Shown here: positions 13,886 through 24,179 of the stretch, piece after piece
How the letters are laid out: each line of letters begins with the position of its first letter
How positions within the stretch are numbered: the stretch's first letter is position 1
Assembly: GCA_030704615.1 (NCBI GenBank)
Contig: CM060733.1
Span: 11,222,001 to 11,286,000, forward strand
DNA: 64,000 bases
Source of the DNA: Takakia lepidozioides
Lineage: Eukaryota > Streptophyta > Takakiopsida > Takakiales > Takakiaceae
Reading direction: 5' to 3'
The notes under the pieces: generated by a model
The model's database searches: none
The model's input: the letters and a program-made list of their open reading frames with translations, nothing else
Told to the model about the DNA's origin: nothing
Made by a program: the position numbers and the translations under genes

Positions 13886-14740
13886 GGTTTCCAAGCTTCA
13901 GAATTCAAATTTCCAATGACCCTCACCCTGGGAGCTGCGAAGATCTTCTGAATGTCTCGTTCTCTTCACTCGTATCCGCCTCCAAATTGAGAGCCTGTGA
14001 AACTGGGAACAAACTTACGTATTTCCATAATCATATGAGCTTGCCATTTTGGCACAGATTTCTATTTGAGGAACCTCACCCTTCCTATGTGCACCATTGT
14101 CTCCCCCGGTTGCCAAACACGTCGCTTTCAGATGGCTTCACCCAAACCCTAGACATTTCTCCTTACAAAAAAGAGGTCACACATACACCACGTACCTCCA
14201 CGTCCAATATGAACCCCCTCCCACCTTTGGCCACTCAACTAACCAACCGAAAAAAAAATAATAATCTCACTGTCCGTAACCCTCCACCCAACCGCAGTAA
14301 ACTCTCAGCAGCTAAACCCTTGTCAGCATCCACGCTCTCTCCACACCATCTTGACCCCTTTCTCGACTGTCCGCTACCCCCCCTCTCCAAACCTACAACC
14401 GTTCTTGCACATCTTATCTCCTCTCGAAAAATCTCCAACGCGGAAGCTGCCTCCCAAATTTCGCAGCCACTGAATACGAAACATGAAGAAAACGACTCCG
14501 CTTCTTTCTTCCACTTTAAATGATTCCTAGAAAAAAAGAAACGTTCCTCTGCGTCTGGAGCAAGGCGCGACGGCCGATGGTGCCCGCAAGCAAGGGCCAG
14601 CGAGAAAGCATCGCAGGCGAACCGAAGAGAAAGAGAGGGAAGCAGACGCGATAGCAGCCACGCTCTTGAAGCGCATGCTCAGCCCAGCTGCTGCGCCACC
14701 GTCTATCGCCGGTCTCCGGTGACCTGTCCGTTCAAAATAG
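13886..14740 (-). promoter_or_regulatory. Probable 5' leader and promoter region of PDS5
   Basis: This stretch lies directly upstream of the PDS5 start codon. It has no supported coding frame. The far end, about 14,530-14,720, is GC-rich with many CpG and CGC triplets, unlike the AT-rich introns of the gene, which fits a promoter or 5' UTR island. An open plus-strand frame (13,741-14,523) is low-complexity, Pro/Ser/Thr-rich and without a recognisable domain, so I treat it as chance. I could not place a TATA box or transcription start with confidence. Confidence 0.4.
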
Positions 14741-15091
14741 CAATATCACCTTGGTAGTGTATTTTTGGTTTTTGTTTTTATTTGTTGCTACTATATATAT
14801 GTATGTAACGTATGGCAACTGAGATCAGAATCATATCTTGTCAAACAAGGGGTCTCTTCGGTTACTCCCTTGCTGCTGGGAGGGCTGGAAGTGACCTTCC
14901 TTGCTGGTTTGGGGCCACGACAGGCCTGGCCTACACTGCCATCCTGGCGCTGGAAAAGGCTGGCTCTAATTGGTTGGGTCTTACTTTCAAAGGCATCCCT
15001 TGAAGGGCTGGCTTGAATTTGTGGGTGCCAGGGAGTTGCCACTTGAAGAAGCTTAGTCATTGATGTAGCAACTGGCTCACCAGACCCCAGG

Positions 15092-15110
15092 CCCCCCCCC
15101 CCCCCCCCCC
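15092..15110. repeat. Nineteen-base C homopolymer
   Basis: An uninterrupted run of 19 C followed by GCGG. The G-rich complement could form a quadruplex. Its length is likely to vary or be mis-sequenced. Confidence 0.9.
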
Positions 15111-15229
15111 GCGGTGATGAGATCTGCTGGGCCAAAAACATCTCCCTCCTCTGGTTCCTTCACTTCCCTCTCAGCAGGCTGCAACTGAATCCCGGAGAAT
15201 GCACTTGGAAGGATAGGAAAAAAACCCCC

Positions 15230-16375
15230 TTCTTGGTTATAAGGTCAAGTTTGGTTACAAGCTACTGCTAGGTGACTCATGCTTTGCTGCTAAGTGGAAT
15301 GCAAAATGGAACATAAACTTGACCAGGCAAGGCTGGAGTAGGATCTGGAATGATGTCTGGGCCAAGCACAGATCAACGAAAGTCAGTGCCTTTCTTTGAA
15401 AATTAGCAAACAGAACTCTACCTGTGGCCATAACCATCCCAGACCTGAGTCCAGTCTGTTTGACGTGCCAAGGATCATGAGACTATCGAGCACTCCCTAC
15501 TCCAATATTGCTAGATCTCTTTCAGGGTCTAGTGATATGTCACTGCTTTCTACTCCAGTTGGATGGACCTGCCGCCCATCTCTGACCACCTGCTGCTTCT
15601 CGATCTGCAGAATGGGTCCTACTGGAACGCTTGCCCAATATGGCAAATTTAAGATTACTCTCTCTGGTCAATCTGGAAAGCTAGGTGCAAAATATTTTTT
15701 GAGGGAACGAGGCCCAGCATCAGAGCGATTCTTTGCAAAATATATGCTGATCTGATGACTGAGGGCCACAAGGCATGGATGGTTTTGCTTGCAGCTTCCA
15801 GCAGGTGTAATGAAAGGAGGAGGCAACAGCTGTTCTCGGACTTCGACATCACCTGGGCTAAAGACAGCATCATCTGCACCAGGATTTGTGACACTCGAAT
15901 CGTTTGGAATGACAACCTCCCCAGGGCTTGGCAAATCGCTAGCTGAGTCTGAGGCACCAGAAGCTGAGTTCGTACAAATCGAAGGTTCAGCTGGACTTTG
16001 GAGCCTAGTGCAGTAGGGAGAAGTGGATCCCTGTTCTGACATGGGCTATTGGACTCCCATCTCGCTCTGTAGTTGGACACCTTGCCTGCTGCTAGTGAGC
16101 TTTTGTTCTCCCTAGCTTTTTCTAGTCTTCCTTTGTTTCTCTACAGAGCTGGGTCTCTGCCTTAATTTAGCACGCCATCTGTTCTCCCCCCTTCCTTTGG
16201 TCATTGGGTGTACCCTATGGGATTCGCCTTTACGGCTCTCCTCGGAGGTTATTTTTTCCTCCGTTCTGACCCCCATTTTTGCTCTCTCTTGTGATGTATC
16301 TCGCAGCCTTTACGCACATATTTATAAAGTTTTGAGGCCACCGTCCCTCTTCTTTATAAATAAATAAATCATAGA
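15230..16375 (+). mobile_element. LINE (non-LTR retrotransposon) 3' relic with zf-RVT-like region
   Basis: The translation around 15,245-15,500 resembles the zinc-binding domain at the C-terminus of plant LINE reverse transcriptases: a tyrosine/lysine start, then WNAKWNINL, RIWNDVWAKHRS, KLANRTLPV and CLTCQGS followed by a degenerate ETIEH-type stretch. Ligands C-x2-C and a later His are visible. Beyond 15,500 the frame is full of stops, and from about 16,080 it becomes a T/C-rich 3' UTR. The element ends near 16,355-16,375 in an A/T-rich tail (AATAAATAAAT), as LINE 3' ends do. No reverse-transcriptase core was found upstream, so it is 5'-truncated. It is dead. Confidence 0.6.
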
Positions 16376-16644
16376 ATGATTCATAAGTTACACACTTGAA
16401 TTTTAGGGAGTTATGTTTTCCTGAAGAAATCACCAATGATGAATCTTACCTTATCCACCCTGCGGCCGACTTGTCTTCACTTTTACTGCAGAATAGTCCC
16501 TCTTTTCTCCCTCTCTTGTCACCGCTCTTCGACTCTTTTGTGGACATTTTGATGCAAGAAGGCAAGGCAAATCCAGTCTGGTTGGGGCAATTGTCCTGAG
16601 CAGGATCGCGCGGAGTGTGGACCTTGACTGAACATAAGAATCTA

Positions 16645-16715
16645 TGCTTTTTATTCTATACAAAAAAAATAAAAATAAAAAAATAACAAAGAGGGACGGT
16701 AGCCTCAAAATGCTT
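16645..16715 (-). mobile_element. Second LINE 3' tail, opposite orientation
   Basis: The minus strand reads GAGGCTACCGTCCCTCTTTG and then a long A/T-rich tail. This matches the end of the plus-strand LINE relic at about 16,333-16,370 (GAGGCCACCGTCCCTCTTCT plus a tail). Only the last 70 or so bases are recognisable, so this is a very short 5'-truncated insertion or one side of an inverted LINE end. Confidence 0.55.
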
Positions 16716-16759
16716 CTCATTGTAAAACGCTTCTCAAATGTTGTTGAATACTTAGGTCT

Positions 16760-17137
16760 TTAAGCGGGCAGGCAGCGGGCTCCACGCACGGACACTGGGT
16801 CGCATCGGTCCCAGCCCCCAAACCCGCCAGCCGCGCAGGTAGGGTCTGCTGGCGCAGAATTAGGGTCCACCCTCCTCATAGGCCACGCTGGGGCTGACAG
16901 CTCCCATTCTAGCGACGACCAAAGGTCGGAAGCTAGTTTAGCGTAGAGCAGGAATAGGGTGCCATAGTGCCACGTCATCATCACCACGTCATCGTCGTCG
17001 TCAATTTCTTTGGAATCTGCCCGGACGGCCCGCGAGAAATAGACCAATAGAAATCGCCGCACCAACGTTTTTGGAACTGCCCGCAATGCCCGGATCTTGA
17101 TCTTCTTGAACTGCAGGAGCTCTGCGTTTTCCGCCAT
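16760..17137 (-). CDS. Hypothetical small ORF, unrecognised
   Basis: A 125-codon frame starting at an ATG (17,137) with N-terminus MAENAELLQFKKIKIRALRAV. It has a basic first third, a run of five Asp (IDDDDD) and a GC-rich C-terminal third rich in Pro, Ala and Gly. I recognise no domain. Its base composition is richer in GC than its surroundings. It could be a small lineage-specific gene, a first exon or chance. No splice partners or polyadenylation signal were identified. Confidence 0.25.
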   Translation of the reverse strand: MAENAELLQFKKIKIRALRAVPKTLVRRFLLVYFSRAVRADSKEIDDDDDVVMMTWHYGTLFLLYAKLASDLWSSLEWELSAPAWPMRRVDPNSAPADPTCAAGGFGGWDRCDPVSVRGARCLPA

Positions 17138-17502
17138 CGTTCACCTTGCAAGCACAGGCATGGATAGCTGAAGGAGCAGGGATCGAGTGTGGGTCCAGAT
17201 TTATAGATCGATCGGACATTATCTGACTACAGACACTAGCAGCACACACAACAGGTTATTGCCAGGCTGTGTTTCAATCTCTGCCTCTTGTTAGTACCAT
17301 GATTTGGTATTCTTCCTGATGTTTACAAGGTTCTTGGGAGAGTCAGTTCGGTCTTAGCAGGCTGTGTTTCAATCTATGCCTGCTCAGCTGCATCATGTTG
17401 GTTCTCACATACCAATCCGACATCACCTGACACAAACAGCACACACAAGGGGTCCTTTTGGGTTGATGGTCAAATCCTCCATGGATCATGCCACAAGGTC
17501 AA

Positions 17503-17870
17503 GGACAATGTGGTGAGGGCACCTTCTTCTTCGACCTATTTCAGCCTGTTTTGCCCTCTCATCAGACTCGGCCCTAAGATGCATATTGAATTTTCAAGGA
17601 CTCAATGTGGTGAGGGCACCTTCTTCGACCTATTTTCAACCTGTTTTGCCCTCTCATCAAACTCGGCCCTGAGATGCATATTGAATTCTGCAAGTTAGGT
17701 CGTTGGGTAGATGGTCAACTGGAAACAGCAGCGGCAGTGGCACAAATGATAGAACAAGGCACTGCTAATGTTCAGGTACCTTCTTCAACATTTTTCACCC
17801 TATTTTTCCCTTTTGTCAGAGTCGGCCCTAAATTTCCATGTTGAATTATGCAAGTTAGCTGGTTGAGTGA
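17503..17870 (+). repeat. Direct repeat, 97-bp period, two close copies and one diverged
   Basis: Two copies begin with CAATGTGGTGAGGGCACC at 17,506 and 17,603 and share the rest of the unit (TGTTTTGCCCTCTCATCA, TCGGCCCT, GATGCATATTGAATT). A third, more diverged version occupies about 17,775-17,870. The block lies just upstream of the first PPR pseudogene and may be part of its former 5' region. Confidence 0.75.
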
Positions 17871-17939
17871 ATCTGGTTTGGAGTGACTTTGACATGATAC
17901 TGCCAATGTGATAACAGGAAAGTATCTGAAAACAGGTAA

Positions 17940-19165
17940 CATAGAGAAGGTGTGGAATGAATACTTTGTTGACCCCAGTCAATGGTAGGACAACCGAGGC
18001 AAAAAGTTGAATCCCTGGTAGATGACAGAGAGTAGCAGACGCAATTCAGCATAGGAACTAGTGTGATTGGGTGTTTCCTAGGTTGTCATTGTCAGCTGCT
18101 AGCAGCAAGGGAAAAGATGAATGCATGATTTGTGAAGAAGCATGGATTTTGGCATTTGATGCCAAAATGCCGAAATGAGACGTGGTCTCTTAGACTGCAA
18201 TAATTGCAGGATGTACTGAGCAAGGGCATGGTGAAGAGGCATTTGAACTCTTTGGGCAAATGCCACAAGAAGGTGTAGAGCCCGACAAGGTCACTCTCAT
18301 TTGCATCCTCAAAAGGTATGTCAGCCCAGCAGCTCTAGGGCAGGGCAAGGGGCTTCATGCCCACATTGTCAGAGCTGGATTTGAATCAGATGTTTATGTA
18401 GGAATTAGCCTTGTCCATATGTATGCCAAGTGTGGGAGTTTGGTGGATGCGCGAAAGATGTTTGAAAAATGTCTAGGCGAGATGTGATTTCATGGAATGC
18501 TCACGCTCTTTCGGCAAATGCAACTAGAAGGCGTGATGGTCCATACCCATATCATTGAAGCTGGCTTTGAGTCAGATGTCCGTGTGGGAAACACCCTTCT
18601 CAGCATGTATGTCAAGTGTGGGAGTCTGGTGGATGCATGCCAAGTCTTTAACAATATGCCTGAACAAGATGTGGTTTCATGGAATGCAATGATTGCAGGA
18701 TACATTCAACAAGGGCGCACTGAAGAGGCATTTGAACTCTTCTGGCAAATGCAACGAGTAGGTATGAAGCCTGACAAGCTCACATTTGTTACCATCCTCA
18801 ACGCCTGCACTGGCCAGCAGCACTGGAACAGGACAGGCGTGTACATGCCTACATCACAGAAGGTGGAGTTGAGGCAATTGTCTGTTTAGGGAATGCCCTT
18901 GTCAACATGTATGTCAGGTGTGGAAGCGTGGATGCGCGGAGAGTGTTTGATGCTTCCATAATTATAGCAACAAGAGCTAGCTGAATGCATCCTGGACGTA
19001 TGTTCTAAAATTAGAACCACAAAATGTTGCAGTGTATATGCTGCTGTCAAATATCTATGCTGCAACTCAGATGTGGACAATCTAGAAAAGACCAGAAAAT
19101 TGATGGAGGATAGAAGTCTGAAAAAGGTGGCAGGGCGAAGCTGGATATAGATCACACCACAAACA
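17940..19165 (+). pseudogene. PPR pseudogene A: OSB-like N-terminal motif, PLS repeats, E-domain remnant
   Basis: Decayed organelle RNA-binding protein gene. Near 17,947-18,010 it encodes VWNEYFVDPSQW, a stop, then DNRGKKLNPW; this resembles the WWDNR..K motif of OSB/PDF-type regions, with the second Trp now TAG. PPR motifs follow (DVVS, IIAGCTEQGHGEEAFELFGQM, GFESDVYVG, MYAKCGSLVDARKMF at 18,140-18,470), then, after a frameshift and deletion near 18,480-18,540, GFESDVRVGNTLLSMYVKCG and QDVVSWNAMIAGYIQQG. From 18,985 to 19,150 an E-domain-like stretch (VAVYMLLSNIYAATQMW, then in another frame EKTRKLMEDRSLKKVAGRSW) ends in a stop. Several stops replace Trp or Arg codons (TGG to TAG, CGA to TGA). 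No intact frame exceeds about 130 codons. Confidence 0.85.
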
Positions 19166-19329
19166 GGGGAGATCTTTCCAATCTTGAAACATTGCGGAAG
19201 GGGATGAAAGAGAGGATATGCTTCTGACACATTTTGTGTTGCGTACTGTGGATCAGGTGTAGAAAATGGTAGTCTGCATATGTGGAGTCCTCGCATGGAC
19301 CTTGTCTGTGATGGTCAAAAAGAATACAA

Positions 19330-22260
19330 GGCCTATGCAGGTTGCAGCCTGAAGACAAGGCTTTTGGATCGCCAATTTTTACTCGGGCGAATGTAGGAGG
19401 CATTTCAGCAGATTCAGATACGTTTGTCTGTCTCTTGCTTAAGTGCATCAAGATGAAAGGTCTGGAAGCTAGAAAGCAGGTGCACACTCACATTATCCAA
19501 AGTGGATTCATGCCAAGAGTGGATTCACGCAGGGTATGCACAGCAAGGACGTGGTATGAAGGCTTTGGAGACCTATGATCGAATGATGGGGGAAGGGGTG
19601 AAGCCCGACCACATCACCTTTGTGTGCATTTGCGATGCGTGTGCAAGCCTGGCAGCTCTGGAAAAGGGCAAAAGAGGTCCATGGCGACATTGTCAGAGCT
19701 GCAATTGTACCGAGTGTCATTCTAAACAATACCCTCGTGGACATGTATGAAGGGAGTGTTCGACAGTATGGCTGAATGAGATGTGGTGTCGTGGAGTGCA
19801 ATGATTGTAAGATATGCACAGCAAGGGCGCAAGATGGAGGCTTTGGAGACCTCTGAGCAAATGATGTGCGAAGGGGTGAAGCCCAACCGCATAACGTTTG
19901 TTTGCATTGGCAATGCGTGTGCAAGCCTGGCAGCCCTGGAAAGGTGCAAAGAGGTCCATGGTGACATCGTCAAATCTGGAATTGTACCCAATGTCATTCT
20001 GAATACTGCCCTGCTGGACATGTATGTCAAATGTGAGTGCATCAAGGATGCAAAGGGAGTGTTCGACAATATGGCTGAATGAGATGTGGTGTCGTGGAGT
20101 GCGACGATTGTAGGATATGCACAGCAAGGATGCGGGATGGAGGCTTTGGAGACCTATGAGCAATTGATGTGCGAAGGGGTGAAGCCCAACCGCAACACAT
20201 TTGTTTGTGTTTGCAATGCGTGTGCAAGCCTAGGAGCTCTGGAAAAGGGGAAAGAGGTCCATGGTGACATCGTCAAAGCTGGATTTGTACCAGATGTCAT
20301 CCTGAACACTACCCTGGTGGACATGTATGCCAAATGTGGGTGCATGAAGGATGCGAATGGAGTTTTCAAATGGCTGAACAAGATGTGGTGTCATGGAACG
20401 CGATGCTTGCAGGGTATGATGGGGGAAGGGATGAAGCCCGACCACATCACGTTTGTGTGCATTTGCAATGCGTGTGCAAGCCTGGCAGCCCTGGAAAAGG
20501 GCAAAGAGGTGAATGGTTGCATCGCCAAAGCTGGAACTGTACCAGGTGTGGACCTGAACACTGCCCTGGTGAACATGTATGCCAAATGTGTGAGCATTGA
20601 GGATGCAGAGGGAGGGTTCAACAATATGGCTGAACGAGATTTGTTGTCGTGGAACGTGATGCTTGCAAGATATGCACAGCAGGGCGTGGGATGGAGGACT
20701 TGGATACCTATGAGCAAATGATGGGGGAAGGGGTGAAGCGCGATCACATCACGTTTGTGTGCGTGTGCAAGCCAGGCAACCCTGGAAAAGGGCAAAGAGG
20801 TGCATGGTTGCATCGCCATAGCTGTACAGATGTGATTCTGAACAATACCCTCGTGGACATGTATACCAAATGGAGTGTTCAACAATATGGCTGAACGAGA
20901 TTTGGTGTCATGGAACGTCATGCTTGCAGGGTATGCACAGCAGGGGCGCGGGATGGAGGCCTTGGATCAGACCTATGAGCAAATGATGGGGGAAGGGGTG
21001 AAATGCAACCACATCATGTTTGTGAGCGTTTGCAATGCTTGTGCAAGCCTAGCAGCCCTGGAAAAGGGCAAAGAGGTCCATGATGGGGGAAGGGGGGAAG
21101 CCCAACCACATCATGTTTGTGTGCATTTGTAATGCTTGTGCAAGCCACATTCATTTGTGTTCTCAATGTTGGTGCCAGCATGGTGGCCCTGGAGAAGGGC
21201 AAAGATATCCATGCTGACATTATCAAAGCTGGAATTTCGTCATACATTAATTGGGAGACTGCCCTTGTTAACATGTATGCCAAATATGGGAGTGTAAGGG
21301 AGGCCTGTCTAGTGTTCAACAATATGGTGGCAGGATATACCAAGCATGGTTGTGGTAGGAATGCCTTCGAGACATATGATCAACTGATACAGCAAGGGGT
21401 GATGGCCTATCAGGTCACATTTGTTTGCATTCTCAAGGCTTGTGCGAGACTGGCAGCCCTGGAAAACGGTAAAGAGGTCCATGCTGACATATGAAAGCTG
21501 GACTTGTACCAAATCTGATTTTGAACAATAGCCATGTTGACATATATGCAAAATGCGGGAGCATGAAGGTTTGCAAAGAGAGTATTTGTCCTGAACAGGA
21601 TGTGGTGTCGTGGAATGCGATGATCACAGGATATGCCCAGCATGGGTGTGGGATGGAGGCTTTGGGGACCTATGAGCAAAAGATGCGGAAGCATTCAACA
21701 AATTACAGCTGTGGTTCTGAACAATACCCTCGTGGACATGTATGCCAAATGTGGGTGCATCGAGGATGTGGAGGGAGTGTTTGACCATACGAGTCTAGTA
21801 GGTTTGGAGTGCCATGATCGCAGGATATGCACAGCAGGGGCACGGGATGGAGGCTATGGAGACCTACAAGCAAATGATGTGGGAAGAGGTGAAGCCTGAC
21901 CACATCACGTGTGTTGGTGTTTGCAACGTGTGTGCAAGCCTCGTAGCCCTGGAGAAGGGCAGAGAGGTTCATAGCGACATTGTCAAAGCTGGAATTGTAC
22001 CAGATGTCATTCCGAATAGTGCCCTGGTGGATATGTATGCCAAATGTGGGTGCATTGAAGCGAAGGGAGTGTTCGACAATATGGCTAAACGAAATGTGGT
22101 GTCTTGGAGTGCCATAACAGCAGCATGGGTGTGGGATGGAGGCTATGGAGACCTATGAGCAAATGATGCAGGAAAGGGGTGAAGCCAAATCACATCATGT
22201 TCTTGTGCATTTGCAATGTGTGTGCGAGCCTGGCAGCCCTGGGCACAGTTATTCATGTTG
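19330..22260 (+). pseudogene. PPR pseudogene B: tandem array of three-PPR (about 101-codon) units
   Basis: Opens with a typical first PPR module (GGISADSDTFVCLLLKC, GLEARKQVHTHIIQSGFM; about 19,396-19,515). It then passes into repeats whose units hold VVSWSAMIVRYAQQG, MEALETYEQMM, GVKPDHITFVCICNACASL, AALEKGKEVHGDIVKAG and MYAKCG. The MYAKCG-type core recurs near 20,020, 20,322, 20,574, 20,861, 21,273, 21,540, 21,736 and 22,029. Typical spacing is 250-300 bp (full unit about 303 bp, three PPR motifs of P, L and S type); shorter or longer gaps mark deletions and fusions. Units resemble one another far more than motifs in normal PPR proteins do, so they arose by recent tandem duplication. Frameshifts and stops break every 60-210 codons. 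PPR-PLS proteins normally bind and edit organellar RNA; this copy cannot. Confidence 0.85.
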
Positions 22261-22314
22261 TAGACAGCATAAAGTAGAGGGAGTGTTTGAGAGAGATTCG
22301 TCATTGCTGTAATG

Positions 22315-22600
22315 TTACCCTGTTTGTAGCTCAGGGTATATATATGCTGGTGGCGGGATTTTCCCGACTCCCCAAATATCTGCCTAAGGCCGTCTGGCGC
22401 TACCGTATGTCTTACATAGGCTTCCATATGTATGCTCTATCAGATCGATACCAACCGAAACAAGTGGGAAGATTTGGCAGTTGTTTTTGGCATGGTCATT
22501 GGCTACAGACTTATCTTCTTCCTCATGATAAAGTTTACTGAGGATGTGAGCCCAATCCTCCGCTCGCTCCTTGCCAAGCTTGCCCAGGGCTGCCTGACAC
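22315..22600 (+). pseudogene. ABCG-family transporter 3' fragment, internally deleted
   Basis: Two adjoining frames match the C-terminal membrane region of plant half-size ABCG (white/brown complex) transporters: AQGIYMLVAGFSRLPKYLP, AVWRYRMSYIGFHMYAL (22,325-22,432), then in another frame YQIDTNRNKWEDLAVVFG, VIGYRLIFFLMIKFTEDV (22,437-22,545). The two pieces abut at about 22,432-22,437, although family members have an extracellular loop of roughly 40-50 residues between them, so a deletion has occurred. No nucleotide-binding domain or other exons are present. It sits between the PPR array and a DYW-like tail, which points to insertion of captured gene sequence. Confidence 0.7.
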
Positions 22601-23439
22601 GGAAAAATTCGGCTGTCCATAACACAATTCGACCCCTCTCTATGACACCATCCCCTGTCCATGATGTTGCTCCGCTGCGGTATTCCACAGGCAAGCGATT
22701 TGGTGTGTCCCCATGTTGATTCTTACAACAAGGAAAAAGTACATGTCACTATCTTAGGTAATCTAACAACTGCGCCAACAGTGCTGCTGTGAACATGATA
22801 CGGCAGCAATGGTAATGCATGAAAGAGGGTGATTGATGGTTAACACTTCTAGCGGTACTGGAAAATTCATCTAGATCCCATTCACTGGTGGGAATTTGCA
22901 ATAACAAAGCCTCTAGCTGAGAATATTGTTTTCTTTGCTTTTGGTTAGCTCAGTTGTAGAGAGAGCTGGTGCCACAAGAGTCTGATACAGAAATGTGAGG
23001 TAATTATTCTAGTCTATCAGTGGGGAATCCAGAGATTAATGAAGCGATAAAGGTGGCAGTTACTTGTCCTGCCTCAATCATAGCAACAACCATTACTTCT
23101 AGGTACATAATTTATTGCTACACAAATTCTGTCATTGGCACCTGCTGTGTATTATATTCTGTAGTGAAAAGCCTTGGACAGCTGCTTCTTTTTCCCTTGT
23201 TGAACGGATGGAATGCAACTGATCTGAGAATGTATTGCAAGAATGCAGTCTGCAATGTAGAGTCTGTATGGACAATGTAATGGTGATTCCAGCACTGGAC
23301 TGTGATACTGGCAACTATGAAGTGCGTAGAGAAAGCAGACAGACCAAACTTGGGAAGGAGAAATAAAAGAGAGACCACTGGACCACCTGAGGCTCCTCAT
23401 GATATACTTAGTGCTTCAGAAAATAAATATGGATACTCT
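22601..23439. other. No gene recognised
   Basis: AT-rich sequence between the ABCG fragment and the DYW remnant. At 22,945-22,970 there is a tRNA A-box-like string (TTAGCTCAGTTGTAGAGAGAG) without a matching B box. Nothing else is supported. Confidence 0.5.
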
Positions 23440-23525
23440 AATGCAGGGTGCACTACAATCTCAGATCCTGCTTTCCACCACTTTGAAGATGGGATTTGTT
23501 CTTGTGGTGATAGGATGTTTTCTTG
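23440..23525 (+). pseudogene. DYW-domain C-terminal remnant
   Basis: The translation at 23,473-23,517 reads FHHFEDGICSCGDRM. This corresponds to the last zinc-binding part of DYW cytidine-deaminase domains (FHHFxDGxCSCGDYW) of plant organelle RNA-editing factors. The His pair and CxC ligands are kept, but the final DYW triplet is replaced by DRM and the frame reads on. Upstream parts of the deaminase domain (the HxE and PCxxC motifs) were not found, and an ABCG fragment intervenes. It probably belonged to PPR pseudogene B. Confidence 0.65.
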
Positions 23526-24084
23526 GAAAGATGCTAGTGTCTGGTGACAGTGGATGGAAATCAGAGTGCTGTCCTAATTCTGGGTTTGGGTGGTGGAGCT
23601 TCTCCAAAGCTTGAAGATGGAAGTGAATACGAATTTTAATGAGCTTGATGAGAGGGGCAGCCCTGTGCACGAGTTTGTTCAGCATCTTAAATTTAGACAT
23701 GTTTGTTTGTTTCTCATGGTGTGGCTTTGGATGGAGCCCTTGATGAACTTAAATGAATATTGTCAAAAGCTAGCGTTAAGCCACCAAGATCCAATCCCAC
23801 GGTGGATGCTTGAAAGTTCATATAGTGAATGTAAGGGTATTTGGGTATGTTGTTATTGATTGATGCGGCTTGTGAAAATTGAACATTGAAATGCAGATCC
23901 GCCATCTTTCTTCCAGAAAAAAACAAAACACGGGATCTCTGCATGTAACACAATGGGGATGACCCACCCCTTTTTTCTGAAAAATTGAACGTAGTTCTCA
24001 GAATTCGTCGCTAGTAGTGCGGAGCAACGCGAAGCCCTAGTTTTCTAGTATAAGGGATAAAAAAAACTGGTAGTGTAGAAGCAA

Positions 24085-24160
24085 CTAGTAGATAGTGTGG
24101 TGGTTGGGTGCTATAGATGGTGTCCGTGAGGTTGCGAGTTCAATCTCGGCTGGCGTTGTA
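24085..24160 (+). mobile_element. tRNA-derived SINE-like head
   Basis: Plausible RNA polymerase III internal promoter. A box-A-like segment (TAGTGTGGTGGTTGGGTGC, 24,093-24,111) is followed about 20 bp later by a box-B-like segment (GCGAGTTCAATCTCGGC, 24,134-24,150). The spacing and motifs fit a tRNA-related SINE, but there is no foldable full cloverleaf. The downstream body and end are not defined; a poly-A tail or target duplication was not found. Confidence 0.4.
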
Positions 24161-24179
24161 ATGCATTAATGATGATCCC

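Noticed and set aside
13196-13894. Long minus-strand frame overlapping PDS5 exon 1
   Set aside because: Only its first 31 codons (13,885-13,793) are coding. The rest is read-through into intron 1, with hydrophobic, low-complexity translation.
13741-14523. 260-codon plus-strand frame upstream of PDS5
   Set aside because: Low-complexity Pro/Ser/Thr/Asn composition, no domain, and it overlaps the PDS5 first exon. Probably chance.
20391-20921. Long minus-strand frames across the PPR array
   Set aside because: They are reverse-strand shadows of the repeated PPR units and recur with the same period.
22940-23010. tRNA gene
   Set aside because: An A-box-like string is present, but no B box, anticodon arm or acceptor pairing could be drawn.
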